From Candidatus Ferrigenium bremense (GTDB lineage Bacteria; Pseudomonadota; Gammaproteobacteria; Burkholderiales; Gallionellaceae): 64,000 nucleotides of DNA. The position numbers and the translations under genes are program-made. Positions 48,865 to 62,983 of the stretch are shown here, piece after piece (position 1 is the stretch's first letter; each line of letters starts with the position of its first letter). Under the pieces are notes generated by a model. The model did no database searches. It was not told where the DNA came from and saw only the letters and a program-made list of their open reading frames with translations. The stretch is taken from contig JAGRPI010000007.1 of NCBI GenBank assembly GCA_019449635.1, positions 1 through 64,000 on the forward strand, written 5' to 3'.

Positions 48865-49434
48865 ATGACAAGGCAGAAAAATCCACTCGAGTCCGAAGAT
48901 GCCGCGCTGTTCCGCGCGGCAGTCGGCGAAGTGAGACCGCTGCCCGACCAGAACCGCATCGGGCCGCAAAAACCGCCGCGCAAACCCTTGCCGCGCACTC
49001 CCGTCCCGCCCCCCGCTATCCCCGACATGCTATCCGACGGGTGCCCGACCAAAAGTTCTTCGGGTTTCGCCGCCGAGGATACGCCGGATGAATTCCTGCG
49101 CAACGGCCTGTCGCGCATGACCCTGCGCAAACTGCGGCGCGGCCACTGGCCGGTGCAGGACAGCCTCGACCTGCACGGCAACACCAGCGACGCGGCGCGC
49201 AAGTTGTTGCAGGAATTTTTGCATGAGACGGCGCAGCGCGGGTTGCGCTGCGTGCTGGTGATCCACGGCAAGGGAATGAACAGCCCGGGCGGCGCTGCCG
49301 TGTTGCGCAGGCTCGTACGCCACTGGCTGGCGCAGCGCCCGGACGTGCTGGCCTGGTGCGACGCACCGCCCGGAGATGGCGGCAGCGGCGCGGCGCTGGT
49401 ATTGCTGAAGGTTACTGAGCCGCCCGTCGAATAG
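48865..49434 (+). CDS. Smr-domain protein (SmrA-like)
   Basis: 189 residues. A disordered, Pro-rich N-terminal half (RPLPDQNRIGPQKPPRKPLP) is followed by an Smr domain: SLDLHGNTSDAARKLLQEFL and CVLVIHGKGMNSPGG carry the LDLHG and GHG-like motifs, then VLRRLVRHWLAQ. Stand-alone Smr proteins are nucleases or ribosome-rescue related. ATG 48865 is preferred to one within the upstream repeat. Confidence 0.86.
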   Translation: MTRQKNPLESEDAALFRAAVGEVRPLPDQNRIGPQKPPRKPLPRTPVPPPAIPDMLSDGCPTKSSSGFAAEDTPDEFLRNGLSRMTLRKLRRGHWPVQDSLDLHGNTSDAARKLLQEFLHETAQRGLRCVLVIHGKGMNSPGGAAVLRRLVRHWLAQRPDVLAWCDAPPGDGGSGAALVLLKVTEPPVE

Positions 49435-49590
49435 CTGCAAGGCCGCTATGCGGACATTCGTAGCACCTACTCGAAATGTTCATTGGTGCGCGTTCCGCCC
49501 CATTGGCGACTTTTCTAGACGTCGGGCGCCAGCTTGGGATAGGAGCGACATGTCCAGGATGTCCTCCAGCGTCCCCTCCGGCCACGGCGT

Positions 49591-50193
49591 TCATTTGCCA
49601 TTCAGCTCATCGTCCTTGTAATACTTGGTGCCTTGAATCGTGGCCTGCAACGCAAGTCCGGTTTCAGTAAGCTGATACAGGTCCACGCCGGGCGCGACGG
49701 TAATTGCACCCGCTACTGCCCCTCCTTTTTCGCCGGATTTGGCGGCGGCATCCGCTTGTGCATCAGCCGCCCATCCGCTCTCGACAAATTGCTTGAAAGT
49801 CTTGGCCGTCGAGAATACGAAGACGCCCCGAAAATCCTTTACCCCCAGCCCGAAGCCAACACCGCCGGAAACCATCCTCATATAGATATCCTTGCCACTT
49901 CGGTTGTCATGGGCAACTCCTGAGCCACCCGCCGCCGAAAAAAGAATCAGGTTTATACCGATATTGCTGAACACCGCATAACCGGCTGCTTTTTGAATGT
50001 CGCTCCTGGCGAGCGGATGCACCTTGTACAGTTTCGCCAGGGTCTCGCCACGCATCTTCCGTATTTCTTTTTTCTTCTCTTCCGGGGAAACGGCGGCCGC
50101 CAAACCAGTAAAGCCGGAAAGAAAAATTCCAACAACTACAGCTGCCAAGACATGCATGCGGCAAGTGCCTGGCTTCACGATTTCATTCCTCAA
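49591..50193 (-). CDS. SYLF (YSC84-type) lipid-binding domain protein
   Basis: 200 residues. An N-terminal hydrophobic signal (HVLAAVVVGIFLSGFTGLAA) is followed by a SYLF domain: AAGYAVFSNIGINLILFSAA, GSGVAHDNRSGKDIYMRMVS, GGVGFGLGVKDFRGVFVFST. Bacterial members are secreted or outer-membrane-associated and of unclear role. The gap 49435-49590 towards smr holds nothing recognised. Confidence 0.85.
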   Translation of the reverse strand: MRNEIVKPGTCRMHVLAAVVVGIFLSGFTGLAAAVSPEEKKKEIRKMRGETLAKLYKVHPLARSDIQKAAGYAVFSNIGINLILFSAAGGSGVAHDNRSGKDIYMRMVSGGVGFGLGVKDFRGVFVFSTAKTFKQFVESGWAADAQADAAAKSGEKGGAVAGAITVAPGVDLYQLTETGLALQATIQGTKYYKDDELNGK

Positions 50194-50300
50194 TGTATGT
50201 TATTCAAGTCAAATGGGCCAGGCTCGAATTGTTTTTTGGCCTGCCGCTCGCCGAAGCTGTGGGCAGGTGCTCCAGCCCCAGCGTGTATGCCGGGGCTGTC

Positions 50301-51419
50301 TCAGGCAGGCTGCCCGCAGATCACCCGATTACGGCCGCCATGTTTGGCCTGATAGAGCGCCTTGTCTGCGGCGGCAACCATCCGGTCGGCTAGCTGACGA
50401 TCCCCCACGGCAGTCTCTTCGGCGGGCAGCATGGATAGTCCAATCGAGATGGTTAGATTGATCGAATGCCCGGAAGGCGCATATATGTTTTCTTCCGCAA
50501 TGCAGCCGCGTATCCGTTCCGCGATCTGGCAGGCATGGTACATGTCGGTCTGCGGCAGGAGTACGACAAATTCCTCGCCGCCATACCGGGCTATCGTATC
50601 GCCCACACGCAGCTGGGTCTGGATGAAGTTGGCCACGCTCATCAGCACTTCATCGCCCGTCTGATGGCCATACGTGTCGTTGACGCACTTGAACTTGTCG
50701 ATGTCGAGGAACATGCAGGCCAGCGGATGCTTGTGCCGGCGGGCCTGGCTGATTTCAATCTGGCAGCGGTGTTCGAAGTAACGGCGGTTCTGAACTCCGG
50801 TCAACGCATCAGTCAGCCCCAGCTGCTTCAAACGTTCCTGCGAGAGGGTATTTTCCAGGCAAATGGCGATGATCTCGGCCAGTCGCTCAAGGAAGTCCGT
50901 CCCGCAGCCGGTGATATATCGATCCGGGTTGGCACTGCCCAAATGAAGGCTGCCGATCAGTTTGCCATGACGCGTAAGCGGCAGGAGCGCAACCGATGCA
51001 ATTGCACCCGACGTGGCATTGAAGAGCGCCTGGTGATGCAGGGTATTGAAGGCGCCCAGATAGGGGTCGCATTTCCCGCCGTACAGCGTTTCAAGTGTGG
51101 CAGACGACTGGAGCAATGTGAGTCCGCTGCAAGCCGCGTCATTGCCATGCTCGTTTTCCAGAATCCGGGTGGCCTCATATTCCCGATCGATCAGCGCAAG
51201 GGTAACAAACTCTACCCCGAACGCCAGCTTGTACTCGGAGAACAGCAGGTGGATCAATTCCAGCAATGAACCGGCCCCGACCAGTTGACGTTGGAGTTGG
51301 TCGAACCGGCGCATCTTGTTTTCGTTTTGCCGCGCTTCGTGCAGCAACGCTTCCAGCTGCTGGCGAAGGAAATAATTCTCTGATTGGAGATCATTGTTCA
51401 TTGTTGCATTATCGGCCAT
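50301..51419 (-). CDS. Diguanylate cyclase with N-terminal DUF484/GAF-like domain
   Basis: About 372 residues. An N-terminal coiled region (NYFLRQQLEALLHEARQNEN) leads to a DUF484/GAF-like sensor domain (LLELIHLLFSEYKLAFGVEF ... LIGSLHLGSANPDRY). The C-terminal GGDEF domain has DALTGVQNRRYF, FLDIDKFKCVND and RYGGEEFVVLLP. An RVGD lies five residues before GGEEF, fitting the RxxD inhibitory site. No membrane segments, so it is cytosolic. It should make c-di-GMP. Start chosen at the second Met of the frame. Confidence 0.88.
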   Translation of the reverse strand: MADNATMNNDLQSENYFLRQQLEALLHEARQNENKMRRFDQLQRQLVGAGSLLELIHLLFSEYKLAFGVEFVTLALIDREYEATRILENEHGNDAACSGLTLLQSSATLETLYGGKCDPYLGAFNTLHHQALFNATSGAIASVALLPLTRHGKLIGSLHLGSANPDRYITGCGTDFLERLAEIIAICLENTLSQERLKQLGLTDALTGVQNRRYFEHRCQIEISQARRHKHPLACMFLDIDKFKCVNDTYGHQTGDEVLMSVANFIQTQLRVGDTIARYGGEEFVVLLPQTDMYHACQIAERIRGCIAEENIYAPSGHSINLTISIGLSMLPAEETAVGDRQLADRMVAAADKALYQAKHGGRNRVICGQPA

Positions 51420-51536
51420 CCGGTTCCATTCTTTAGAAAAAACCATCAAAATTCGCTATTAAAAACCCGGCAGTTACTTTGCAACCCTCTGGCCACCAGA
51501 AAAAACGGCAGGCAAACCAGTTCAAATACACCGTTC

Positions 51537-52931
51537 TCAGCTTGCCTTCGGGTGGGTCATTTCCGCCGCCTGCACCCACAGGTCGAATTCGGCCTCCGTG
51601 ACATAACCCGATGCCAGCGCCGACTGCTTCAGTGTGCTGCCGTCGCGGTAGGCGCGTTTGGCGATTTCGGCGGCGCGGTCGTAGCCGATATGCGGGGTCA
51701 GCGCGGTCACCAGCATCAGCGAGCGTCCCATCTGCTCCGCGATGCGCTCGCGATTGGCTTCGATGCCGCGCACGCAATACTCCTCGAAGCTCGCCATGCC
51801 GTCGGCGAGCAGGCGCACGCTCTGCAGGAAATTGTGCGCGATCAGCGGGCGGAACACGTTCAGCTCGAAATTGCCGGAAGCGCCGCCGATGTTGATCGCG
51901 ACATCGTTGCCGAACACCTGGCAGCACAGCATGGTCAGCGCCTCGCACTGCGTCGGATTCACCTTGCCCGGCATGATCGAGCTGCCCGGCTCGTTCTCCG
52001 GGATGCTGATCTCGCCCAGCCCGGAGCGCGGACCGGAGGCCAGCCAGCGCACGTCATTGGCGATCTTCATCAGCGCGGCGGCCAGCGTCTTGAGCGCCCC
52101 GTGCGCCGCGACCAGTTCGTCGTTCGCGGCCAGCGCGGCAAACTTGTTGGCGGCGCTCCCGAACGGCAGGCCGGTACTGCGCGCCAGTTCGGCGGCGACG
52201 CACCCGCCGAATTCGGCATGGGTGTTCAGCCCGGTCCCGACGGCGGTGCCGCCCACCGCCAACTGGTGCAGCGGTTCCAGCGTGGCAAGGAGCGCCGCCT
52301 CGGCGTGTTGCAGCTGCGCGACGTAACCGGAAAACTCCTGCCCCAGGGTCAGCGGCGTGGCATCCTGCAGATGGGTACGGCCGATTTTGACGATGCCGCC
52401 GAACGCGGCGGATTTTTTCTCCAGCGCCGTGCGCAACGTGCGCAGCGACGGCAGCAATTGCTGCGTGATGCCGGCAGCCGCCGCGACATGCATCGCACTG
52501 GGGAAGATGTCGTTGGACGACTGGCCGAGATTGACCTCGTCGTTCTGATGCACGAGACGGCTCGCGCCGCGCGTGCCGCCGAGCAGTTCCGAGGCGCGGT
52601 TGGCGAGCACCTCGTTCATGTTCATGTTGCTCTGCGTGCCCGAACCGGTCTGCCAGACCGACAGTGCGAACTCCCGCTCGTGCTGGCTGGCCAGCACCTC
52701 GTCCGCCGCCCGCACGATGGCGATTGCCTTCTCCTCGTCCAGCAAACCGAGGTCACGGTTGGCCAGCGCGCAGGCGCGTTTCACCGCCGCCAGCGCGAAG
52801 ATCAGCTCCCGCGGCATCCGCTCGGTCGAGATATGGAAGTATTGCAACGAGCGCTGCGTCTGCGCGCCCCACAGGCGTTCCGCCGGGACTTCGATGGGGC
52901 CGAAAGAGTCGCGTTCCGTCCTAGTAACCAT
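51537..52931 (-). CDS. fumC: Class II fumarate hydratase
   Basis: 464 residues. Interconverts fumarate and malate; no iron-sulfur cluster. The superfamily signature [14 protein letters not shown], the [16 protein letters not shown]-terminal stretch and [20 protein letters not shown] are intact. GGAGGAAA precedes the ATG at 52931. The longer frame upstream reads repeat sequence. Confidence 0.96.
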   Translation of the reverse strand: MVTRTERDSFGPIEVPAERLWGAQTQRSLQYFHISTERMPRELIFALAAVKRACALANRDLGLLDEEKAIAIVRAADEVLASQHEREFALSVWQTGSGTQSNMNMNEVLANRASELLGGTRGASRLVHQNDEVNLGQSSNDIFPSAMHVAAAAGITQQLLPSLRTLRTALEKKSAAFGGIVKIGRTHLQDATPLTLGQEFSGYVAQLQHAEAALLATLEPLHQLAVGGTAVGTGLNTHAEFGGCVAAELARSTGLPFGSAANKFAALAANDELVAAHGALKTLAAALMKIANDVRWLASGPRSGLGEISIPENEPGSSIMPGKVNPTQCEALTMLCCQVFGNDVAINIGGASGNFELNVFRPLIAHNFLQSVRLLADGMASFEEYCVRGIEANRERIAEQMGRSLMLVTALTPHIGYDRAAEIAKRAYRDGSTLKQSALASGYVTEAEFDLWVQAAEMTHPKAS

Positions 52932-52956
52932 GGTATTTTCCTCCTGAGGGAAGAAC

Positions 52957-53047
52957 CCGCGTGGGCATAAAAGACATGCCCACCCTACACCGTTATTTTG
53001 ATACAAGCAAAACCAGGTAGGGTGGGCACATCTTAGTGCCCACGCGG
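52957..53047. repeat. Palindrome (CCCGCGTGGGC ... GCCCACGCGG)
   Basis: CGTGGGCATAAAAGACATGC with TAGTGCCCACGCGG at the far end and an inner CCCACCCTA / TAGGGTGGG pair. It lies upstream of fumC. Confidence 0.8.
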
Positions 53048-53101
53048 ACAACATCAATCATATCCCGGCACCACGCTCTCCATCGCACCAGCCCAACCCG
53101 C

Positions 53102-53179
53102 GTAGGGTGCAATAAGCGTAGCGCATTGCACCGGATGGTTATACATGCGGCGCAATGCCCGTTGGTTATTGTGCCCTAC
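53102..53179. repeat. Palindrome, family J
   Basis: GTAGGGTGCAATAAGCGTAG at the left and CGTTGGTTATTGTGCCCTAC at the right; the right half is shared almost exactly with 9378-9453. It follows the acnA stop. Confidence 0.8.
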
Positions 53180-53184
53180 CTGGC

Positions 53185-56040
<2,856 letters not shown>

Positions 56041-56115
56041 GACAGGACCTCCTCGTTGGTGGAATGCGTGACTACAAAACACCGGTAACGGACAATTACC
56101 CAAATAACGGCAATT

Positions 56116-56246
56116 AGCCACGGATACACACGGATTGCCACTGACAAAACAAGGTGTTGTTGGAAAGCCGCCATTCACCCGAAATATGCATTGGGGAAGA
56201 AAGCTAAGCCATTAATAATCCGTGTTCATCTGTGTTAATCCGTGGC
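56116..56246. repeat. Inverted repeat, family B
   Basis: AGCCACGGATACACACGGAT and TGTTAATCCGTGGCT arms around a unique centre, in the acnA-def gap. Confidence 0.82.
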
Positions 56247-56269
56247 TGAACTGTTTTTTTATAGGATTA

Positions 56270-56959
56270 CTATTCGTCCTGCAATGCCTGGCCCGGAAAC
56301 AGTTCTTCGGTAAAGCCGAATTGGGTCATGTCCCGGATGCGCATCGGATACAGGATGCCGTCGAGATGGTCGCATTCGTGCTGCACGACGCGCGCATGGA
56401 AACCGCTCACCGCCCTGTCGATCGGTACACCCTGTTCATCATAACCCTGATAGCGGATATTCCGGAAGCGCGGCACGAGCCCGCGCAAACCGGGCAGGCT
56501 CAGGCAACCTTCCCAGGCGTCCTCGGTTTCCTCGTCCTGCACGGTGATGATCGGATTGATGAGTACGGTTTCCGGCACCGCCTCCATATCGGGATAACGC
56601 GGGGATTTTTGCACCCCCAACACGGTGCGCGTAAGCGTCTGGTGCGGGAGGGGGTTGCAAGCGGCTGCTCCCGCAATCGGCTGCTGCGCATAACCAGCGA
56701 CTTGGTCATCGTCTTTTGATGGCCTAGTCGAATGGCTAGTAGTTTTTTCAGTAACGTGTCGCAGCCGCACCCCGAAGATCACCACGCGCAAGTTCACGCC
56801 GATCTGCGGCGCAGCCAGCCCCACGCCGTCCAAGGCCTGCATGGTGTCGCGCATATCCGCCAGCAAGGCGCGAAGTTCGCCGCTGCCGAAACCGCTGACC
56901 GGCTCGGCGCGCCGCAACAGCCGCGCATCGTCCATGCGCAGCACCGGCCTAACGGGCAT
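56270..56959 (-). CDS. def: Peptide deformylase with repeat-encoded internal insertion
   Basis: 229 residues from the ATG at 56959, which follows AGGAAAG. Removes the N-formyl group of nascent proteins. Motif 1 [10 protein letters not shown], motif 2 EGCLSLP (metal Cys) and motif 3 QHECDHLDG (metal His and catalytic Glu) are intact. Between VVIFGV and [20 protein letters not shown] there are about 50 extra residues, part of them encoded by a family E repeat, making the protein ~50 residues longer than usual. The insertion falls between motifs 1 and 2 and leaves the active site intact. Confidence 0.92.
   Translation of the reverse strand: MPVRPVLRMDDARLLRRAEPVSGFGSGELRALLADMRDTMQALDGVGLAAPQIGVNLRVVIFGVRLRHVTEKTTSHSTRPSKDDDQVAGYAQQPIAGAAACNPLPHQTLTRTVLGVQKSPRYPDMEAVPETVLINPIITVQDEETEDAWEGCLSLPGLRGLVPRFRNIRYQGYDEQGVPIDRAVSGFHARVVQHECDHLDGILYPMRIRDMTQFGFTEELFPGQALQDE
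56690..56746. repeat. Family E repeat inside def
   Basis: ATAACCAGCGACTTGGTCAT ... TCGAATGGCTAGT, the same element as at 15335 and 17092, here in frame in the minus-strand def gene and encoding the [19 protein letters not shown] part of the insertion. Confidence 0.85.
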
Positions 56960-56999
56960 GGCAAATGCTTTCCTGATGAAGAAACCCGCCATGCCCGTC

Positions 57000-57060
57000 T
57001 CCCTCTCTCCTAGCTCTCTCCCTCAAGCGGGAGAGAGGGACGCAGTCTCGCTGCGCGAGT
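57000..57060. repeat. CTCTCCC-type palindrome with GCTGCGCGAG tail
   Basis: CTCTCTCCCTCAAGCGGGAG then AGAGGGACGCAGTCTCGCTG and CGCGAG. Same two-part layout as at 41762. It fills most of the mtnP-def gap. Confidence 0.75.
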
Positions 57061-57066
57061 TTCATG

Positions 57067-57813
57067 TTAACCGCCATCGCAACTCACCGCGCATTCGAGG
57101 ATGCTGCGCACCCGCTCCATAGCCGCACTGGCGGTGGCGTTGACCTGCTCCATGTTGACGCCTTGCCGGTTGTCGCCGCGCCCCGACGCATGATTCACGA
57201 CCACGGCGATGGTGGCGTAATGCAGTTGCAGTTCCATCGCCAGCGCGGTCTCCGGCATACCGGTCATACCGACCATGTCTGCCCCGTCGCGCTCATAGCG
57301 GTTGATCTCCGCGATGCTGTCCAGGCGCGGCCCTTGCGTCGCGGCATACACGCCGCCATCCATGCAGGGCTGCTGCACGATGCCCGCACTGCGCAAAATA
57401 CGGCCGCGCAACTCCGGGCAATAGGGCAAGGTGAAATTGGCGTTGGTATAGCTCGTGTCGCGCGTATCGTAAAAGGTGGCATCGCGCCCATGCGTGTAGT
57501 CGATGATCTGGTCCGGCACAACGATGGTGCCGGGCGTCAGATCGGCGCGGATGCCGCCCACCGTCGCAATCGAAATCACATTGTTCACGCCCTGTTCGCG
57601 CAACGCCCACAGATTGGCGCGATAGTTCACTAGGTGCGGCGGGATGGTGTGCCCAAAGCCGTGGCGCGCCAGGAAGATCACCTCGTGCTGGTTCAGCGTG
57701 CCGAACAGGAATGCGCCGGAGGGCTCGCCATAAGGCGTGCGCATGACCTGCCGGTGGGTGATTTTCAGGTTCGCGAGTTCGGTGAGGCCGCGACCGCCGA
57801 TGATTGCCAACAT
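57067..57813 (-). CDS. mtnP: S-methyl-5'-thioinosine / thioadenosine phosphorylase family
   Basis: 248 residues of the MTAP/PNP family. Phosphate-site GGRGLTELANL and RHGFGHTIPPHLVNYRAN, and GADMVGMTGMPETALAMELQ, are clear. The NHASG near the base-binding loop (VVVNHASGRGDN) rather than the MTAP type suggests methylthioinosine or a related 6-oxopurine substrate; that assignment is inference. It is downstream of hpt on the same strand, fitting purine salvage. Confidence 0.8.
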   Translation of the reverse strand: MLAIIGGRGLTELANLKITHRQVMRTPYGEPSGAFLFGTLNQHEVIFLARHGFGHTIPPHLVNYRANLWALREQGVNNVISIATVGGIRADLTPGTIVVPDQIIDYTHGRDATFYDTRDTSYTNANFTLPYCPELRGRILRSAGIVQQPCMDGGVYAATQGPRLDSIAEINRYERDGADMVGMTGMPETALAMELQLHYATIAVVVNHASGRGDNRQGVNMEQVNATASAAMERVRSILECAVSCDGG

Positions 57814-57873
57814 AAAATTTCCTTTCCTTGCCGCTTATGGTGAGTAGGGAGTGGTGAGTGGGTAAGCCGCCCC

Positions 57874-57922
57874 CCACTTCCCACTTCCCACTTCCCACTT
57901 CCCACTTCCCACTTCCTACTTC
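57874..57922. repeat. Tandem heptanucleotide array (CCACTTC)
   Basis: Six perfect CCACTTC units followed by one CTACTTC. On the coding strand of hpt and mtnP it reads GAAGTGG repeats between the hpt stop and the mtnP ribosome-binding region. A related GTGAGTGGG stretch lies just below 57870. Confidence 0.93.
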
Positions 57923-58471
57923 CTAAGCCTTCACTGCATAAATGGCGGGCAGGTTGCGCCACGCCCCTTCGATATCCATGCCATAGCCGAACACGAAGCG
58001 GTCCGGCAACTCCACGCCGACAAAATCAGCATGGATCGGCTTGGCCCTGCCATGCCGCTTGTCGGCGAACACCGCGCTGTAGAATTTGCTCGCGCCCAAT
58101 TCCAGCACGCGCTGGCGCAGCGCCGCCAGAGTATGTCCTTCATCGAGAATGTCGTCCAGCACCAGCACCGTGCGGCCGCGCACATTCTCGCATGGCTCGA
58201 CTTTCCAGCGTATCTTTCCGCCGTGCCTTGCGTCGCCATAACGCGACACATGCACATAATCAAAATCCAGCGGAAAGTCGAGCAGCGGCAGCAACTGCCC
58301 GGTGAACACCACCGCACCGCCCATCACCGACAGCACCAGCGGATGCGCATCCGCCAGCGCGGCATTGACCTGCCGCGCGACCCGCTGCAGCGACGCCTGC
58401 ACCTGCTCCGCCGGATACAGCAATTCGGCCTGTTGCAGGATGTCGCGGGAGCGCTGAACCGAAGTGTCCAT
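57923..58471 (-). CDS. hpt: Hypoxanthine-guanine phosphoribosyltransferase
   Basis: 182 residues. Salvages hypoxanthine and guanine with PRPP. The PRPP loop is TVLVLDDILDEGHTLAAL; LSVMGGAVVFTGQLLPLL is the N-terminal type motif, and FVGVELPDRFVFGYGMD the base-recognition part. It starts 3 bp after the galU stop, so the two are probably cotranscribed. Confidence 0.93.
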   Translation of the reverse strand: MDTSVQRSRDILQQAELLYPAEQVQASLQRVARQVNAALADAHPLVLSVMGGAVVFTGQLLPLLDFPLDFDYVHVSRYGDARHGGKIRWKVEPCENVRGRTVLVLDDILDEGHTLAALRQRVLELGASKFYSAVFADKRHGRAKPIHADFVGVELPDRFVFGYGMDIEGAWRNLPAIYAVKA

Positions 58472-58474
58472 GCG

Positions 58475-59341
58475 TTATTTCAGGCTGTCCAGATAGGCGG
58501 CAAACTCGCCGCGCACTTCGGGATGTTTCAGCCCCAGCGCCACGGTCGCCTGCAGATAACCCAGCTTCGAACCGCAGTCATAGCGCGTGCCCTTGAAGCG
58601 ATAGGCGAGCATCTTCTCCTCGCGCATCAGCGCGGCGATGCCGTCGGTCAGCTGGATCTCCCCGCCTGCCCCGGCCTGCACCTTTTCCAGGTGATGGAAG
58701 ATGCGCGGCGTGAGGATGTAGCGCCCCACCACCGCAAGCGTCGAGGGCGCGTCTTCCGGCTTGGGTTTCTCGACGATGGAGTTCACCGCCTCGATGTCCG
58801 ACCCCAGCGGGGTGGCGCCGACGATGCCGTAACTCCGGGTCTGCTCGCGCGGCACGTCCTGCACACCCAGGATCGAGCACTGATGCTGCCGGAACACGTC
58901 CACCATCTGGCTGACGATGGGCGTATCACCGTCGATCAGGTCGTCCGCCAGGATCACCGCGAACGGCTCGTCCTGCACCACCGGCTGCGCGCGCAGCACC
59001 GCATGCCCCAGCCCCAGCGCCTCGGTCTGGCGGATGTAGATGCAATTGATGTGCGCGGGGATCACCTCGCGCACCACGCGCAGCAACTCTTCCTTGCCGC
59101 GCATCGCCAGCTCGGCTTCCAGCTCGTAGGCCTTGTCGAAATGATCCTCGATGGCGCGCTTGTTGCGCCCGGTGATGAACACCATGTCGGTGATGCCCGC
59201 CGCCACCGCCTCTTCCACCGCATACTGGATGAGCGGCTTGTCCACGATGGGCATCATCTCCTTCGGGCTGGCCTTGGTGGCCGGCAGGAAACGGCTGCCC
59301 ATGCCGGCGACGGGGAACACCGCTTTGGTAATTTTTTTCAT
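58475..59341 (-). CDS. galU: UTP-glucose-1-phosphate uridylyltransferase
   Basis: 288 residues. Makes UDP-glucose for LPS and other glycans. Nucleotide-binding loop [20 protein letters not shown], acidic metal site VILADDLID, and the catalytic Lys region [13 protein letters not shown] are present. Confidence 0.95.
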   Translation of the reverse strand: MKKITKAVFPVAGMGSRFLPATKASPKEMMPIVDKPLIQYAVEEAVAAGITDMVFITGRNKRAIEDHFDKAYELEAELAMRGKEELLRVVREVIPAHINCIYIRQTEALGLGHAVLRAQPVVQDEPFAVILADDLIDGDTPIVSQMVDVFRQHQCSILGVQDVPREQTRSYGIVGATPLGSDIEAVNSIVEKPKPEDAPSTLAVVGRYILTPRIFHHLEKVQAGAGGEIQLTDGIAALMREEKMLAYRFKGTRYDCGSKLGYLQATVALGLKHPEVRGEFAAYLDSLK

Positions 59342-59369
59342 AAACCCCTTTCAACCAAAAAAGCGATCC

Positions 59370-59442
59370 AGCCACGGATTAACACCGATTGACACAGATG
59401 GCCGGCTTGTTTATCCGTGAATATCCGTGTTAATCCGTGGCC
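59370..59442. repeat. Inverted repeat, family B
   Basis: AGCCACGGATTAACACCGAT and GTGTTAATCCGTGGCC arms, between ligA and galU. Confidence 0.82.
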
Positions 59443-59446
59443 AATT

Positions 59447-61513
<2,067 letters not shown>

Positions 61514-61537
61514 TCAGGAAGATTTGCCGCAAAGACC

Positions 61538-61597
61538 CCGTTCATGGTGAGCCTGTCGAACCATGAATAGCCCTTCGACAGGCTCAGGGCGAACGGG
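61538..61597. repeat. Repeat, family G (GCCTGTCGAA / TTCGACAGGC)
   Basis: CCGTTCATGGTGAGCCTGTC and the complement TTCGACAGGCTCAGGGCGAA around a short AT-rich centre, in the zipA-ligA gap. Confidence 0.82.
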
Positions 61598-61633
61598 GGC
61601 AGAAGTAATGAGCTATATGGGTTCATGGGAAAT

Positions 61634-62743
61634 TTAGGTGAACAGCCTGCGCGCCTGGCCACTGCCCGGCGCGATCCCATTGTCGCGCATCTTCGCCTCG
61701 ACCTCGGCGATCTGCGCGCGGATGCGCGCCAGCCCGTTGTCGCTCAGCACCACGCGATGGTCGTCCACCAGGTTGGCCTGCAACTCCCGGCCCATCTCGT
61801 GCGCGATGCGCACCATCCGGTCGAACTGCACGGTCGGATCCTCCACGCGCGGCACATCGAGCAGCAAGGTGATGCCCGGCGTGCCAGAGGTCTCCAGTGT
61901 GTGGTGCTGGAACGGCCGGCTGTCCTGATTGATCAGGTTGAACGCGCTATGCCCCTGCGCATCCAGCGCATGGAAAGCGCCGTCCGCTTCCAGCGTCATG
62001 CCGTGCAGAGCGGCGGCCTGCGCGATCCTTGCGCCAAGCAATAAACGCTCGCCGGGCGCCACCAGGTTTATCCCGACCATCTGGTCCACCTCGGCGCAGA
62101 AGGCGTCCAGTTCGACCGCGCGGCGGTGCGTTTCATCGATATCCGGAACGGCGCTATCGGACTTGATATGTCTCGCGACACCCAGCACCAGGTCGCGGAA
62201 GTCCGCGAGCTTCGCCGCGCTGATCGCTCCGCCGCGATCCACCAGTTGCAGCGCAATGCGAAAGCGCTCGTACAGGGTCTGGCTCTCGGCGATGGCGCGC
62301 TCCCATTGCTGGCTCGATTTCTGTCCGGGCAACGTCAGCCCGCATACCTGCACCGGCTTGCCGAAATCGAACTTGCGCTGCCACAGGCCGTCCAGCACGC
62401 CGGCGGAGCTGGGCTCAATCAGATGCAGCTCGATGATGAAATCGCTGCGCACATCCAGCAAGGCGCATGTCCCGTCCAGCAGAGTGACGGCCGGCATCTC
62501 TGCGGCAGGGGTAATTCCCCCGGTTGCCGGAGTTGCCTCGCCCATTGCCTCTTCGGCCATGGGTTCCAGTTCCTGCCCTGCAGGTTTGGCGGCACTTTCC
62601 TGATACAGCGCGTCCGCATGTCTCGCCTTGAATGCCGCGCCGAACTTGCGCCGGTACTTGCGCTGCTGCCACCAGCCGAAGACATACACCACGACGATCA
62701 CACCGGAACCGATTGCCAGTAAAGCTGCCTGTAATTCACTCAT
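61634..62743 (-). CDS. zipA: Cell division protein ZipA-like (FtsZ-binding C-terminal domain)
   Basis: 369 residues. One N-terminal membrane helix (LLAIGSGVIVVVYVFGWW) and a basic cytosolic stretch (QRKYRRKFGAAFKARH) precede a short linker and a large C-terminal part with LVVDDHRVVLSDNGLARIRA and GITLLLDVPRVEDPTVQFDR, typical of ZipA C-terminal domains. It should tether FtsZ to the membrane. zipA-ligA is a conserved proteobacterial order. Confidence 0.85.
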   Translation of the reverse strand: MSELQAALLAIGSGVIVVVYVFGWWQQRKYRRKFGAAFKARHADALYQESAAKPAGQELEPMAEEAMGEATPATGGITPAAEMPAVTLLDGTCALLDVRSDFIIELHLIEPSSAGVLDGLWQRKFDFGKPVQVCGLTLPGQKSSQQWERAIAESQTLYERFRIALQLVDRGGAISAAKLADFRDLVLGVARHIKSDSAVPDIDETHRRAVELDAFCAEVDQMVGINLVAPGERLLLGARIAQAAALHGMTLEADGAFHALDAQGHSAFNLINQDSRPFQHHTLETSGTPGITLLLDVPRVEDPTVQFDRMVRIAHEMGRELQANLVDDHRVVLSDNGLARIRAQIAEVEAKMRDNGIAPGSGQARRLFT

Positions 62744-62788
62744 GCTCTGTATACCGGAAGGACATATATGAACCTTAAAACCTCAGTT

Positions 62789-62941
62789 AGCCACAGATTG
62801 ACACGGATAAACACAGATAAAACATTGCATTGTGCGAGGTTAGCATCTCACCTGAATGGCACAGGGAAAATGTGGTGCAACCCGTTGTTCATCTGTGCCA
62901 ACCCGTTGTTCATCTGTGCCAATCCGTGTTCATCCGTGACT
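62789..62941. repeat. Inverted repeat, family B (degenerate, internally duplicated)
   Basis: AGCCACAGATTGACACGGAT at the left; on the right, CCGTTGTTCATCTGTGCCAA occurs twice in tandem before ATCCGTGTTCATCCGTGACT. An internal duplication of the right arm is evident. It lies between nagZ and zipA. Confidence 0.8.
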
Positions 62942-62983
62942 CGATCGCGTTTTTCAGGATGAATTATCTCAAGCGGAATGGCA

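Noticed and set aside
51384-52970. 528-aa plus-strand ORF opposite fumC
   Set aside because: Antisense shadow; fumC carries all family motifs.
57874-57922. Short regular repeats as a possible CRISPR array
   Set aside because: The units are 7 bp and contiguous with no spacers; no cas genes are present.
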